Below the pieces are notes generated by a model. The model saw only the letters and a list, made by a program, of their open reading frames with translations. It had not been told where the DNA came from and made no database searches. DNA of 64,000 bases, from assembly GCA_036571765.1 (NCBI GenBank), contig BROE01000018.1, positions 12,518,694 to 12,582,693 of the forward strand, read 5' to 3'. A program made the position numbers and the translations under genes. Positions within the stretch are counted from its first letter, which is position 1, and the number at the start of each line of letters is the position of its first letter. Shown here in pieces: positions 1 to 12,100 of this stretch. This DNA is from Plecoglossus altivelis (taxonomy: Eukaryota; Chordata; Actinopteri; Osmeriformes; Plecoglossidae).

Positions 1-1
1 C

Positions 2-567
2 TGTGGTGGAATTTTAGAATAAGGTTACAAAACATGTGTTTAAGTTTGATACAATGTATGTTAATTTGACCCCATTTGGTGGAGAGGCCACCTGTGGTTC
101 TTTGACACCTAACCAGGAGACGTTAAGTCTGGAGACAGTTGGTCTGGAGCAACTGTATTGTTAAAGATAACCATACAAGGGCCAATTTACCATTTGACCG
201 GTCAACAACTTTTGGCCTTATTTGCAGTTTGGGGGAGATAAGCCATAACAAAGAACTGTAGGACAATGGCTATGGAGATGTATATTTTCAAGCTGTCACT
301 GAGTAGAGTTAACCAATCACAGAAGTTGTTTCATTGATTGATTGACCAAATACAAGACCATTTGTTCTTAATGTATTTAAAGAAGTGTTTAAGGGATGTT
401 TGTCATCACTCTTACGAACGACTTGTGGCTATCACGTCCTCTGTAATGACTGATCACAAAGCGCTTTGTTAATATCTTATGTACTTGTACTTGCTAAATA
501 AATTGTAATGAAACCGCCATTCATGACTGTTCATATCTACACAGGGTCACCAGAATTTTCTTTCACA
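2..567. mobile_element. Probable solo LTR of a retroviral or LTR element
   Basis: The segment starts TGTGGTGGAA and ends TTTCTTTCACA, giving TG...CA ends. Inside are a TATA-like ATGTATTTAAAG near 368-380 and an AATAAA polyadenylation signal near 500, in the order expected of U3-R-U5 on the plus strand. No primer-binding site or coding sequence follows. The left target duplication is cut off by the window edge, so the call rests on architecture alone. Confidence 0.4.
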
Positions 568-1196
568 AAGACTTAAAACATAATCAAACCACCTCTTATT
601 ATCATTATTCCATCCAGGAATCAATTTTTAAATCCCTTTAAAAATGACTTTGGCTGATATTTCCTGTGGTTGAGATAAAACTTTATTTTTCGTTCTTTTC
701 ACACTATCTTAATAGTTTCAATATTTATTAATGGACTCTGAAAAAGAGGGGATGCGAGGGCAATGGAATGTGTTGAAAAGTAGTAATGGTCCGACATGTA
801 ATATTTACATTTCTCTTCATATTGCCAACAAGTTAATTCATTACCAATGCTGATACTTTAACATTTATTTACTGTAGATTTTGCCAAGTAAAATAAAAAT
901 GTATCACTACATAAAGAAAACTGAACATATTTCATGTACATTCATTAAAGCAATGAAAGTCACATTTCATCACACCCTACGTGAGTTGCAAGATCTCCTG
1001 AGGGGGTTGTTATAAATAAAAGTTGACTCGGCATGTTCAAATGGTGTTGACAAGTTGTAAAAGAGCCACATATCCAATAAAGTACTTTCCGCACAGTCAA
1101 CAAAGACTGTGTCTTTGATGGAAGATGTATGTGCCAGACACTGTCCCCCATCTTGTTTCCTAATTTGGTATCTGCCAGGGGGAGCTGAGTGTGGGG
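568..1196 (-). other. atxn2l 3' UTR and downstream flank
   Basis: This AT-rich stretch lies downstream of the atxn2l stop. The first clear AATAAA on the minus strand is at 869-864, about 330 nt after the stop; further AATAAA hexamers lie at 729-724 and 687-682. Which one is used cannot be told from sequence. No other gene is visible. Confidence 0.5.
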
Positions 1197-2631
1197 TCAG
1201 TTTCCAGACGGGTGGAAGGACAGCTGCTGGCTGGGGTGAGCCTGGACTTGAACAGCTGTCAGGATATGAGGAAGAATAAATGGGTTCTCAATTTGACTAG
1301 GAGACCGTCCATATAGAGATAAATGTCTTAGTGGTCCTGTGTGTTCGTTAATACTTACCCTGGGGGTGTCCTATATAATAGTGTTGGGGGGTCCCTGGCT
1401 GTAGAGGCGGGCCATGCTGAGAAGTGGAGCCAGGACCCTGCTGAGTGGGTGGGGTCGCATAATGCAGCATCACAGGGGATGGGCCGTGTCCAGCAGAGTG
1501 ATGGGTGGACATACCTGCAGCCACATGGACCTGATCAGGACAGAGATCATAGGAAGATTACACATACGCGTCACACAATGTTTCAAACAAAATAACAGCT
1601 GGTGTTTTTTTTTAATTTTTAGTTCCTATGACATACTGTTTTTGGATGCTTTTATATAGTCCCCTAATACTGTATCTGTCGCCTTCAGCCTTGGGGCTGA
1701 ATTCCAGCCACTACGTGCAGTCCTATAGGATGAGCTTTCCTTAGGATGTGCCATTTGTGTGTCTGTAGCTTCAAATGCTATGAGGAGTAGAGAGGTGGAG
1801 CTAACTGCCATGCTTTGGTTGTTTGCAAGCCATAATGTCTCTCCAGGAAAAAACTGTATCGCACCTGCACGTTTGCTCTCTAGGCAGACAAAGCAGAGAA
1901 ACGGAAGGTAACCTTTCCCTGATGACAACTTAAGAGTAAAAGTCCAGATTGGCTGTTTTGATCTGAGAAGTATATCCAGGATTTACACACATCAGATTTT
2001 CTAGCCACTTGGGGACCATAGGCAGGCTAGGGGAACCTACATTAATGTGATAAGACCTCAAAGTGAAATGTTCATGTCATGGGATCTTTAAATGCTGTTC
2101 TGAAAAGGTGGTTCTAAAGGAAAGAAGACTGCAACAGAACACAGCCCTGCCAGCCCAGATCTCCTGTTGCGCTGTGGTGGACATACCTGGGTGAGCTGGG
2201 CAAGAGAGGAGTAGGCATGCTGCATGGACTGATGGCTGGGAAGGCTGAAGCCCTGCATGGAGTAGGACGCCTGCAGTGAGCTGTGTCCAGGGGGCATGTT
2301 AGCGGGGGTGGGTGCAGACAGCTGCCCCATGTGATACATAGACTGGGGCTGAGGACCCCCTTGGTTCGACTGAAGGGCAGAATTCTGAGGTACACATTAA
2401 CAACACATTTTTATTATACTAACACATTACAAATAACATGTGCATTACAAATAATGTAAACAAGCTACCAGTAGAGGGAGACCATCTACATCAGATAGAC
2501 GGAGAGATTTCCATGTACCTGTCCATGACCTGGGCTGGGGGCAGCGTGCTGGGGGGGCTGGGTGCCCGAAGGGGTGCTGGAGGGTTGAGCATGATGCAAC
2601 TGACCAGACTGGTGGGAGAACGACTGAGGAG
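1197..2631 (-). CDS. atxn2l: atxn2l last four coding exons and stop
   Basis: Exon 2631-2519 encodes a His/Gln/Pro-rich stretch (QPPQHAAPSPGHGQ). Exon 2384-2187 gives MYHMGQLSAPTPANMPPGHS and ends SSLAQLTQ. Exon 1530-1359 begins VHVAAGMSTHH, equivalent to the human AHVQTGI segment, and ends YYIGHPQ. Exon 1255-1197 ends the protein with VQVQAHPSQQLSFHPSGN and TGA at 1199-1197. The acceptor at 1530 was preferred over a CTGCAG at 1515 because only the former keeps the frame open. Confidence 0.87.
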
Positions 2632-2702
2632 CTGGGGGGGCGGGAAGAGAGAATATTATATATAATAATAATATATATATATAATATTATATATTATATA
2701 TG

Positions 2703-2794
<92 letters not shown>

Positions 2795-5700
2795 TATATA
2801 TATACATATATATATATATACATACATATATATATACATATACAAAATTGTCATCGTAGGTGTATGTCCACTGTCAGATACATAATCTAAAAAGAAAATC
2901 CAGAAATCACAATATGATTTTTTAACTATTTATTTGTATGATACAGCTGCAAATAAGTATTTGAACACCTGTCTATCAGCTAGAATTCTGACCATCAAAG
3001 ACCTGTTAGTCTGCCTTTAAAATGTCCACCTCCACTCCATTTATTATCCTAAATTAGATACACCTGTTTGAGGTCGTTAACTGCATAAAGACAGCTGTCC
3101 ACCCCATACAATCAGTGAGAATCCAACTACTAACATGGCCAAGACCAAAGAGCTGTCCAAAAACCCTAGAGACAAAATTGTACACCTCCACAAGGCTGGA
3201 AAGGGCTACGGGGAAATTGCCAAGCAGCTTGGTGAAAAAAGCTCCACTGTTGGAGTAATCATTAGAAAATGGAAGAAGCTAAACATGACTGTCAATCTCC
3301 CTCGGACAGGGGCTCCATGCAAGATCTCACCTCGTGGGGTCTCAATGATTCTAAGAAAGGTGAGAAATCAGCCCAGAACTACATGGGAGGAGCTGGTTAA
3401 TGACCTGAAAAGAGCTAGGACCACTGTTTCCAAGGTTACGGTTGGTAATACACCAAGACGTCATGGTTTGAAATCATCCATGGCATGGAAGGTTCCCCTG
3501 CTTAAACCAGCACATTAAGTTTCAAATGACCATTTGGATGATCCAGAGGAGTCATGGGAGAAAGTCCTGTGGTCAGATGAGGCCAAAATACAACTTTATG
3601 GTCATAATTCCACTAACAATGTTTGAAGGAAGAATGATGAGTACAATCCCAAGAACACAATCCCTACTGTGAAGCATGGGGGTGGTAGCATCATGCTTTG
3701 AGGGTTTTTTTCTGCACATGGGACAGGGCAACTGCATTGTATTAAGAAGAGGATGACAAGGACTATGTATTGCGAGATTTTGGGGAACAACCTCCTTCCC
3801 TCAATTAGAGCATTGAAGATGGGTCGAGGCTGGGTCTTCCAACATGACAATGACCCGAAGCACACAGCCAGGATAATCAAGGAGTGGTTCTGTAAGAAGC
3901 ATATCAAGGTTCTGGCGTGGCCTATCCAGTCTCCAGACCTAAACCCAATATAGAATCTTTGGAGGGAGCTCAAACTCTGTTTCTCAGCGACAGGCCAGAA
4001 AACTGACTGATCTAGAGAAGATCGGTATGGAGGAGTGGGACAAAATCCCTCCTGCAGTGTGTGCAAACCTGGTGAAAAGTTACAGGAACATTTGACTTCT
4101 ATTTGCAAACAAAGGCTACTGTACCAAATATTAACATAGATTTTCTCAGGAGTTCAAATACTTATTTGCAGCTGTATCACAAAAATAAATTGTAAAAAAA
4201 ACATACATTGGGATTTCTGTATTTATTTTAAAAGATTGTCTCTCACAGTGGACATGCACCTACGATGACAATTTCTGACCCTCCATGATTTCTAAATGGG
4301 AGAACTTGCAAAATAGCCAGGTGTTCAAATACTTATTTTCCTTACTGTAGGTGAAGATGGCCTACCCCCATCACCAAGACTACACTCATCTCCCTCTCGT
4401 TTTTCACATCAGTTTGGAACTAAGGTATGAAGTGTTATGGAAATGTGCATGCATGAGGGGAGTCATTCCTCAATGACTTTAGTTCACTAAAGTGTTTTTG
4501 AGAAGATCCCAGGATGGAGGAGCAGTGCTTACCATACATTCCCTGCTGTGGCCCTTCGGTTTGGCTTGTGTACTGGGGCCCTGGGGGGCCCAGAGCCTGT
4601 GGGGGGGGCCCAGACGTCAGTATCCGTGTTCCGCCCTGCAGCATTGAGTACATGGGCTGGTGTGGAGGGGTGGGACAGAGAAGACAGAGACTCGTGATAA
4701 CGATAATCCAAAGATATGCTTCACCTGGAATCAAAATAATAGCTTATTATTTGAATGGAGTTCTCTAATATTATTTAGTGCCCTACCGGTCCATGGAAAT
4801 GAGGCATGGCCTGGATGACTTGGCCATACTGCAGGTAAGAGTGAGGATATGTAGAGGCCACTAGAGGAGGGCCTGCTGCCGAGGCTGCAGCCTGGATCAT
4901 GGAGGCTGCTAGGGAGCTATTGTGATCAGGCCGAGAGCCCACCACAGTGCCTGGGGGAAAGAGGGAGAGATGACCTTCCACACACCATGTTAGTGTTAAT
5001 GTCCATTTTTGCTCAGACCTTGGTCAATTACAGATGATTCATTACATTACAAAAGACATTTGGTTTCCTTGAGTTATTTTTCCATAAGTTGTGTGTTGTG
5101 TGTGTTTGTGTATAGCACATCTTGTACAGTGGGCACCAAACTTCCTTAGACAATACTACAATGGTATTTTTGTCCTTAAGGTTTGTTGTGGAATCCAGAA
5201 ACCAAAACTAGTAGGAAATTGCAACATGCATTCCACCCAAGTGTGTGCCTATACCTTTTGCTCTGGGATATTTCCCCTGGCTGATGCACTGATACATCTG
5301 GGGAGCCTGAAAAGTAGAAATACAACAGCTCAAAAACAAGTTTTGATAGTAGAGATGGGGGATAACAAAATTCTGTTGGAATGCTCATCTTTACTGTTCT
5401 TGAGTGTTTGAAATACACGACAACACACACCATTATATGTAAATTCAGGTCAACAACCCCTGTTAAGACACACCTACCCTTAACCTCTAGATAAACTACA
5501 CTGAAAACATAATACTAAGCGCTAAGCAGGGGTAATTTAGGCCCAGTTAAGAGAAAATATGTGCATTTTTGCAGTAGATCAAAATTCATGCTTTCTTGAC
5601 TTTTCCTGTGTCTGTGTCACTCAGTATTGTTAAAGATTCAATATCACACCGGGAAAAGCAAGTCCGCATTCTGCTTTTTTCCTCCTTCACTTTCAAGGCA

Positions 5701-6075
5701 GCAAGTCACCTTTCTATTATTAGATGTCGCAAGGGTTCCCTTGCACAAGTGTCATTCAGACAAAGGTTAGGCCTATATATTGGGAGGTGTAAATGAGCAT
5801 TTTATAACCTCTTAATTCTGGCTACAATAATGCCCATATTTTGTACAAAGATTGTGTGAACGAATAAGCAAAATTTCATATATTCATGAACTGTACATAG
5901 GGTTATCAGAATGGTATGCTTGTTAAGTTAGATTTGCATAAGATACGCATCATTGAAAATAACTGATGTGACCAAGTGCCTTGGTTTACTATGCGATCGA
6001 TCATTAGGGGGGGAGGGGATCACGTATTTCAAGTAAGTAAGTCTGAAAGATACTTTCACAGGTTACCAGCTCCGA

Positions 6076-6150
<75 letters not shown>

Positions 6151-9100
6151 CAATCCTGTGCACAATGCAATATCCAAGATTAACCTATTTACTCTATTTA
6201 AACCATGGATGTAAAGGGAACAAAACTGATGTCAGGCTATTTGTAGTGGATTGACCACTTGACTGATCAAATTCAACTTTTGTTTCACCTGCGGTACTGC
6301 CCTTGCTTAAAGCTCCATCTACACTTAACACAAGTCCAAATGTTACAGTAATGGCCTACATGATACTGAAATAGCCTACACATTCTCTCAACACCCCCCC
6401 CCCTTGAACGGCCACCTTAACGTGGTGAAGGGGTTTGAGGGCCCGGATGATCCTTGGAGCTATGTTGTCGGGGGCAATAAGCCCCTGGTAGGGTTTTGAT
6501 GGGTAATGGCTGAAAGTTGAGCTATGTACACTATTTGATTTGTTTTATTAAACATTGAATAGTTTATAGAGGACACATGAGTGATTCCATATGTTTGTAT
6601 ATTGTTGAACCTTCTCTTCTGTGCCTCTAACATGTGGAAAGCTCTTTAAAAGAGTTATAGTTATCTGTGAAGTCTCTGTTTAGGTTAGGTGGTCTCGATC
6701 CAACAAGACCATTACACTATACTGTCTAATGTTTATATTGGATGCTTGTATAACTGAGAGTGTACGAATCCTATAGGCTGAATCTGTTCTTTGTCTCTGG
6801 AAACTATATAAACTCATGTATGTGGACTTTATACTTTGAAGACTGTACCCTGTACCTTTTCCCGACCGGTCGTATTAATTAAACTCGGGTTCGAGTTTGT
6901 TGTTGTGTCATCTGTGTCTTCAAGACCATCACTTTGATCAAAAACCCTACAGTCTCCCAAGGCAAACTGGTCCTAGGTGACTAGCCAGACTAAGCGTGGT
7001 TTACCTACCCCCCTATGATGACAGGGCCAACGAGATCTGCTACATCGCCCGGAGTGGCATTACCGGGGCCCCACTCTGGAGCCAGGCCTGGAGTGGGAGC
7101 TCGCAGAGGAGCTCGCTGGTGGCTGGCTCTTTGCCCATGGGACCCTGCCAGGTATAGCCCCAAAAGGCAATGTGGGACCTCCTTCCTGCAGGCTCACCAC
7201 CTACAGGAAGGACCGTAGGGGGCTGGTGCAGCATTTTTGGGCGGTGGACAAGCTGGACATTTCTCTAGCGTTGCCCGCGGAAAGAGGCGGTGAGCTGGTG
7301 TGGGCTTGCTTACAGCCCCGTGACTCAGCGACCACGTGTTGGCGTTTACCCCAGTAATCGAAAGTGTCGCGTCCCTGCACCTTCAAGCAGGGGACAGGTC
7401 TTTGTTGTGTTGACCTATGGGCCAAATAACAGTGCATAGTACTTGGCCTTCTTGGAGTACCTGGGAGGCTTACTGGACAGTGCACTGACCGGGGACCGGG
7501 ACGACGACAGTGACACCTGGAGAGCAGTGATTGGGAAGAACGGACCCCTGATCTGAACCAGAGTGCTGTCTTGTTATTGGACTTCAGTACTAGTCACAGT
7601 TTGTCCATAACGAACACACCGTCCTGAGGATCTTAAGTCTCTGGATGTTGTGGTGCTGCTGTGGATGACATGTCTCTGCAACATTGCATGACAGCTTGGG
7701 ACAGTATCTCTGGACTGGCAGACCGGGGTGGTGATACCCCTTCATAAGAAGGGGGACCGGAGGGTGTGTTCCAACTACAGGGGGATCACACTCCTCAGCC
7801 TCCCTGGTAAGATCTACGCCAGGGTACTAGAGAGGAGAATCCGACTGATAGTCGAACCTTGGATTCAGGAGGAGCAGTGCGTTTTTTTTCCCTGGTCACA
7901 GAACACTGGACCAGCTCTATACTTTCCATCGGGTGCTTAAGGGGTTAACGGGAATTTGCCCAACCAGTTCACATGTGCTTTGTGGATCTGGAGAAGGCGT
8001 TCGACTGTGTCCCACATAGTGTCCTGTGGGGTTTTTTCCGGGAATATGGGGTCCGCGGCCCTTTGCTCAGGGCCGTCCGGTCCCTTTATGACCGGAGCAG
8101 GAGCTGTGTTCGGCTTGCCGGTCGGACTTGTTCCCGGTGCATGTTGGACTCCGCCAGGGATGCCCTTTGTCACCGGTTCTGTCAATTGTTTTTATGGACA
8201 GAATTTCTAAGCACCACCAGGGGCCGGAGGGTGTCTAGTTCAGGGAACAGAGGATCACATCTCTGCTATTCGCAGATGATGTTGTTTTGATGGCTTCATC
8301 GGACTGGGACCTGCAGCGTGCACTGGAGCGGTTTGCAGCCGAGTGCGAAGCGGCCTGGATGAGAATCAGCACCTCCAAATTCGAGGCCATGGTTCTCGAT
8401 CAGATCAAAGTTGCTTGCTCCCTTTGGGTGGGTGGGGAGTCCTTGCCTCAAGTTGAGAAGTTCAAGTACCTTGGGGGTCTTGTTCACGATTGAGGGAAGG
8501 ACGGAATGTAACATGGACAGGTGGATCGGTGCAGCAGCTGCAGTCTCTGTAACTGAGCCGAAAGGCAAAGCTCTCGATCTACCGGTCAATCTACGTTCCT
8601 ATTCTCAGCTATAATCATGAGCCTTGCATAATGACTAAAAGGACAAGATTGTGTATACAAGCAGTCGAATGAGTTTCCTCTGCAGGGTGTTCGGGCGCTT
8701 CCTCAGAGATAGGGTGAGGAGCTCGACCTCCTGGACGCAACCCTCGGGAGGTGTTCCGGGCATGTCCCACGGGGAGGCAGCCCTGAGGGAGACCCAGGAC
8801 ACGCTGGAGGGACTATGTCTCTCGGCTGGCCAGGGAACGCCTAGGGATCCCCCCAGAGGAGCTTTGGGTGTGTGTGGAGAAGGAAGTCTGGACCTCCCTG
8901 CTCAGACTCCTGCCCCTGCGACCCGGATAAGCGGAAGTAAATGGATGGATGGACTATCTCAACCAGTATATTATTTCATATATATAATCATCCTCTGCTT
9001 GGGTATGCATTGGAGAACGTCTTTACATTCTAATCGTTATTAAACTGAATTGGCTATGCATCAACAGGCCAACACCAAGTAAGCCATACCCTAGAATTTC

Positions 9101-12100
9101 CAAACAACATACGTAAATGAAGAACATGCTTTGACAATACAATTGGATCAAATTAGACCATTCATGATGTCCCTGTGTGCTTTTTTGTAATTTTGACTTG
9201 GGACAACAACACAATCTTGTCAGCCAACTATAGAAGGTTGATAACGTCTGGCTACTAATGACCAAATACAGTCTAGCCTAACCCACAACGTGTTTGATAT
9301 CCTTTTTCCAATAATTACCTTATGCTGAACGAAGGGCTAGACAACATAAAAATGAAAATGAAATGATCACCAACTCAAAACATGAAAATAAATTACAAAT
9401 TGACAAAGGCACTTTCCGACTGTGCCTTGGCTCCGTGAAACAAGCGACATCTACCTGCACTGTTTCATATATGTCCTATGTTTGCATTTCTCTGCCACAG
9501 TAAATTCTGTGCTTCTATATCTTGCATGGCGAAAACCCCCGATTCTGATTCTGATCTAGTGGTCATAACGTCAGTAAAAACATTCCTATTTAGACTCTTG
9601 GGTCAACTTGCCCACTGACTGTGCTATAAGTGGGGAAATAAGACTGGCACTTCTAGTGTTAAGTGGGCAACAGTTTTTTTTTTGCTGTATTACAAAATGT
9701 TTACTTGAAAGGTATTGTAATGACTGCTTGAAACCATTAACTGGACATATGTCGGCACCAGGTAAGCTGTGGTCCAAAGCTCGGTATTCAACCATTGAAC
9801 GGGTAAACCCAACTCACCACACAAGTGTCAAACACCACTGCATTTCCTACATTTTTGGTTGGTTGTACAATGACTTCATCAATAGGCCAAGTTTCCTTTT
9901 TCCGAGAAATGATGCTAGCGCTTGTTGGTTTGGAAGAGGAAAACAGGGAAGGCTACAAGCCATTCAGCAAGTCAATTACTTAAGTAGCTAAATGTTTTGA
10001 TGAAATGAGAATACCATCTGTAGCATAACTTCGGCTGTTGAACCAGATACTTAACATGCCAAAGGAAATCTCTTGAAGAGGTGATCCTTTGTCACATACA
10101 CCTAAACTACAACACAACAAAGAACCAACTGACTGCTAAATTATTTTCTACCTTTGTATGTCCCATGTCTGCGCTATGCACTTCATGTGCACAATAATGT
10201 AGTATCCATGCTGCTATTCAACACTACTCTTATGTTGTTTTAAGCCTGTTTGCACTTATTTCCAATGTTGTCCTTTGTGCACATTTGGAGTACAGGGAAA
10301 CCATTATGATCATCTGTATAATCACTTGTTGCATGGTCTGATTGACTTCAGTAGCGTTCCACAGGCCAGCAGGTGGGTTGTAGCTTGTTAGTATGTCTAA
10401 ATCCCCCCCACCAACCCCACCCAAATAATATTTGTTGACTGCTACACATGCCATATATTGCTGGAAAGCTGTGATTTCATTGATACAAACAATTTCGAGA
10501 TTGAGTTCCAACAGTAATTACTGACCACCAGGATGTACACAAAGCAAAAGAAAACAGATTCTATCACCGAAAAAGGTTTTGAGATGTCCAGTTAAGCAAA
10601 ATATCCCAACAAAAATGTTCTGGTTACAATCCCAAAGGTCCAAACTAATTAACCATCCAAAGTATTTTGTCCAAATAATGCATTACATCCATAAATAGCC
10701 ATGATCACTTGTTGCATCGCTCTGTCTTTCCAATGCAAGAGATTAGTCACACATGCTCAGTCGTTAATAACTAATGTTTGCTTCTGAATATTTAAGATAT
10801 CATGGTCTGAAAATGGCCCCTGAACTATTAACTTTCAATTGATACCTCATTGGACCCAATTGGAGCCAAGCTGATGGCTCCCAAAATCCGTGCGTCCTAT
10901 GTTGTGACATGCATATTTACAGGGTCTACAGAGTTTGTGCATGTAATGGTCCAACATGTGTTTATCTATTCCCTTGAATTTCATTTGCATCACAACTGGT
11001 CTACTGCAGCCTTGAGTAATGAAGAGTGATGGTCCCACTTGGATTATACAACTTTATTTCACATGGCTGGTGTCCCTATTTCAGTATACAGTCCCTGACA
11101 AAAGTATTGTTGCTTATCCATTTTGTAGAAACAAAAGCTTATAACCTGATTGGTTTGGTTTGAAATTGATTGGTTTTAGAAATGTCTCATATGAAAGCTA
11201 AAACCCTCCCAAATTATGCTCAATATACAAAAAGAAATTTGCTTCACTGAAGAAAGATTGATCATTTACTGAACACAGAAAGGTCAGATTTTGACAAGAC
11301 AAAAGTCTTGTTGTCTACAGAAAATTGAACAAATAATTTACTTCAAATACAAAAATATGTTGCATAACGTCAGTGAATCAAGTAGTGGTGCGGTGAGATC
11401 CATATTTAATATTTTGTATGACTTCCATGAGCTTGAAGGACTGCATCCATGCGGTTCGACAATGATTCATACAATTTGTTGATGAAGTCATCAGGAATAG
11501 CAAAGAAAGCAGTCTTACATGCCTCCCAGAGTTCATCAAGATTCTTTGGTTTTGCCTTCCATGCTTCCTCTTTCATTCTACCCCAGACATGCTCAATGAT
11601 GTTCATGTCTGGTGACTGGGCTGGCCAGTCCTGGAGCACCTTGATCTTCTTCGCCTTGAGGAACTTTGATGTAGAGATAGAAGTATGCGATGGAGCACCA
11701 TCCTGCTGCAAAATTTGACCCCTTTTATGGTTGGGAATGTAAGAGGTAGCTAATACTTCTTGATATTTTAGGCTATTGATATTGCCTTCCATCCTGCAAA
11801 TGTCTCGCACATCCCCATACTGGATGTAACCCCAGACCATGATTTTTCCGCTACCAAACTTAACTGTTTTCTGGGTGAATCTTGGATCCATGCGGGCTCC
11901 AGTAGGTCTCCTGCAATATTTGTGGCGGCTGTGATGTAATTCAACCGAGAATTCGTCTGAGAAATCCACCTTCTGCCACCTTTCCAGTGTCCATCCTTTT
12001 AGCAGGCTGTGCTTCTTGGCAAATGCCACACGGTTTTTTAATTGCCTTTTGTTTAGTGCTGGTTTCTGTGCACTGATTCGACCATGGAGGCCATTTCGAG

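Noticed and set aside
1500..1530. CTGCAG at 1515 as the acceptor of the penultimate atxn2l exon
   Set aside because: It would put a stop in the next exon. The GATCAG at 1531 keeps the frame and restores the conserved HV-x-x-GM segment.
2700..2885. 61-codon ORF of alternating Tyr, Ile, Val and Cys
   Set aside because: It is only a translation of the TA/TG/CA microsatellite.
3602..4108. 168-codon minus-strand ORF
   Set aside because: Antisense of the Tc1 transposase relic, with no independent coding features.
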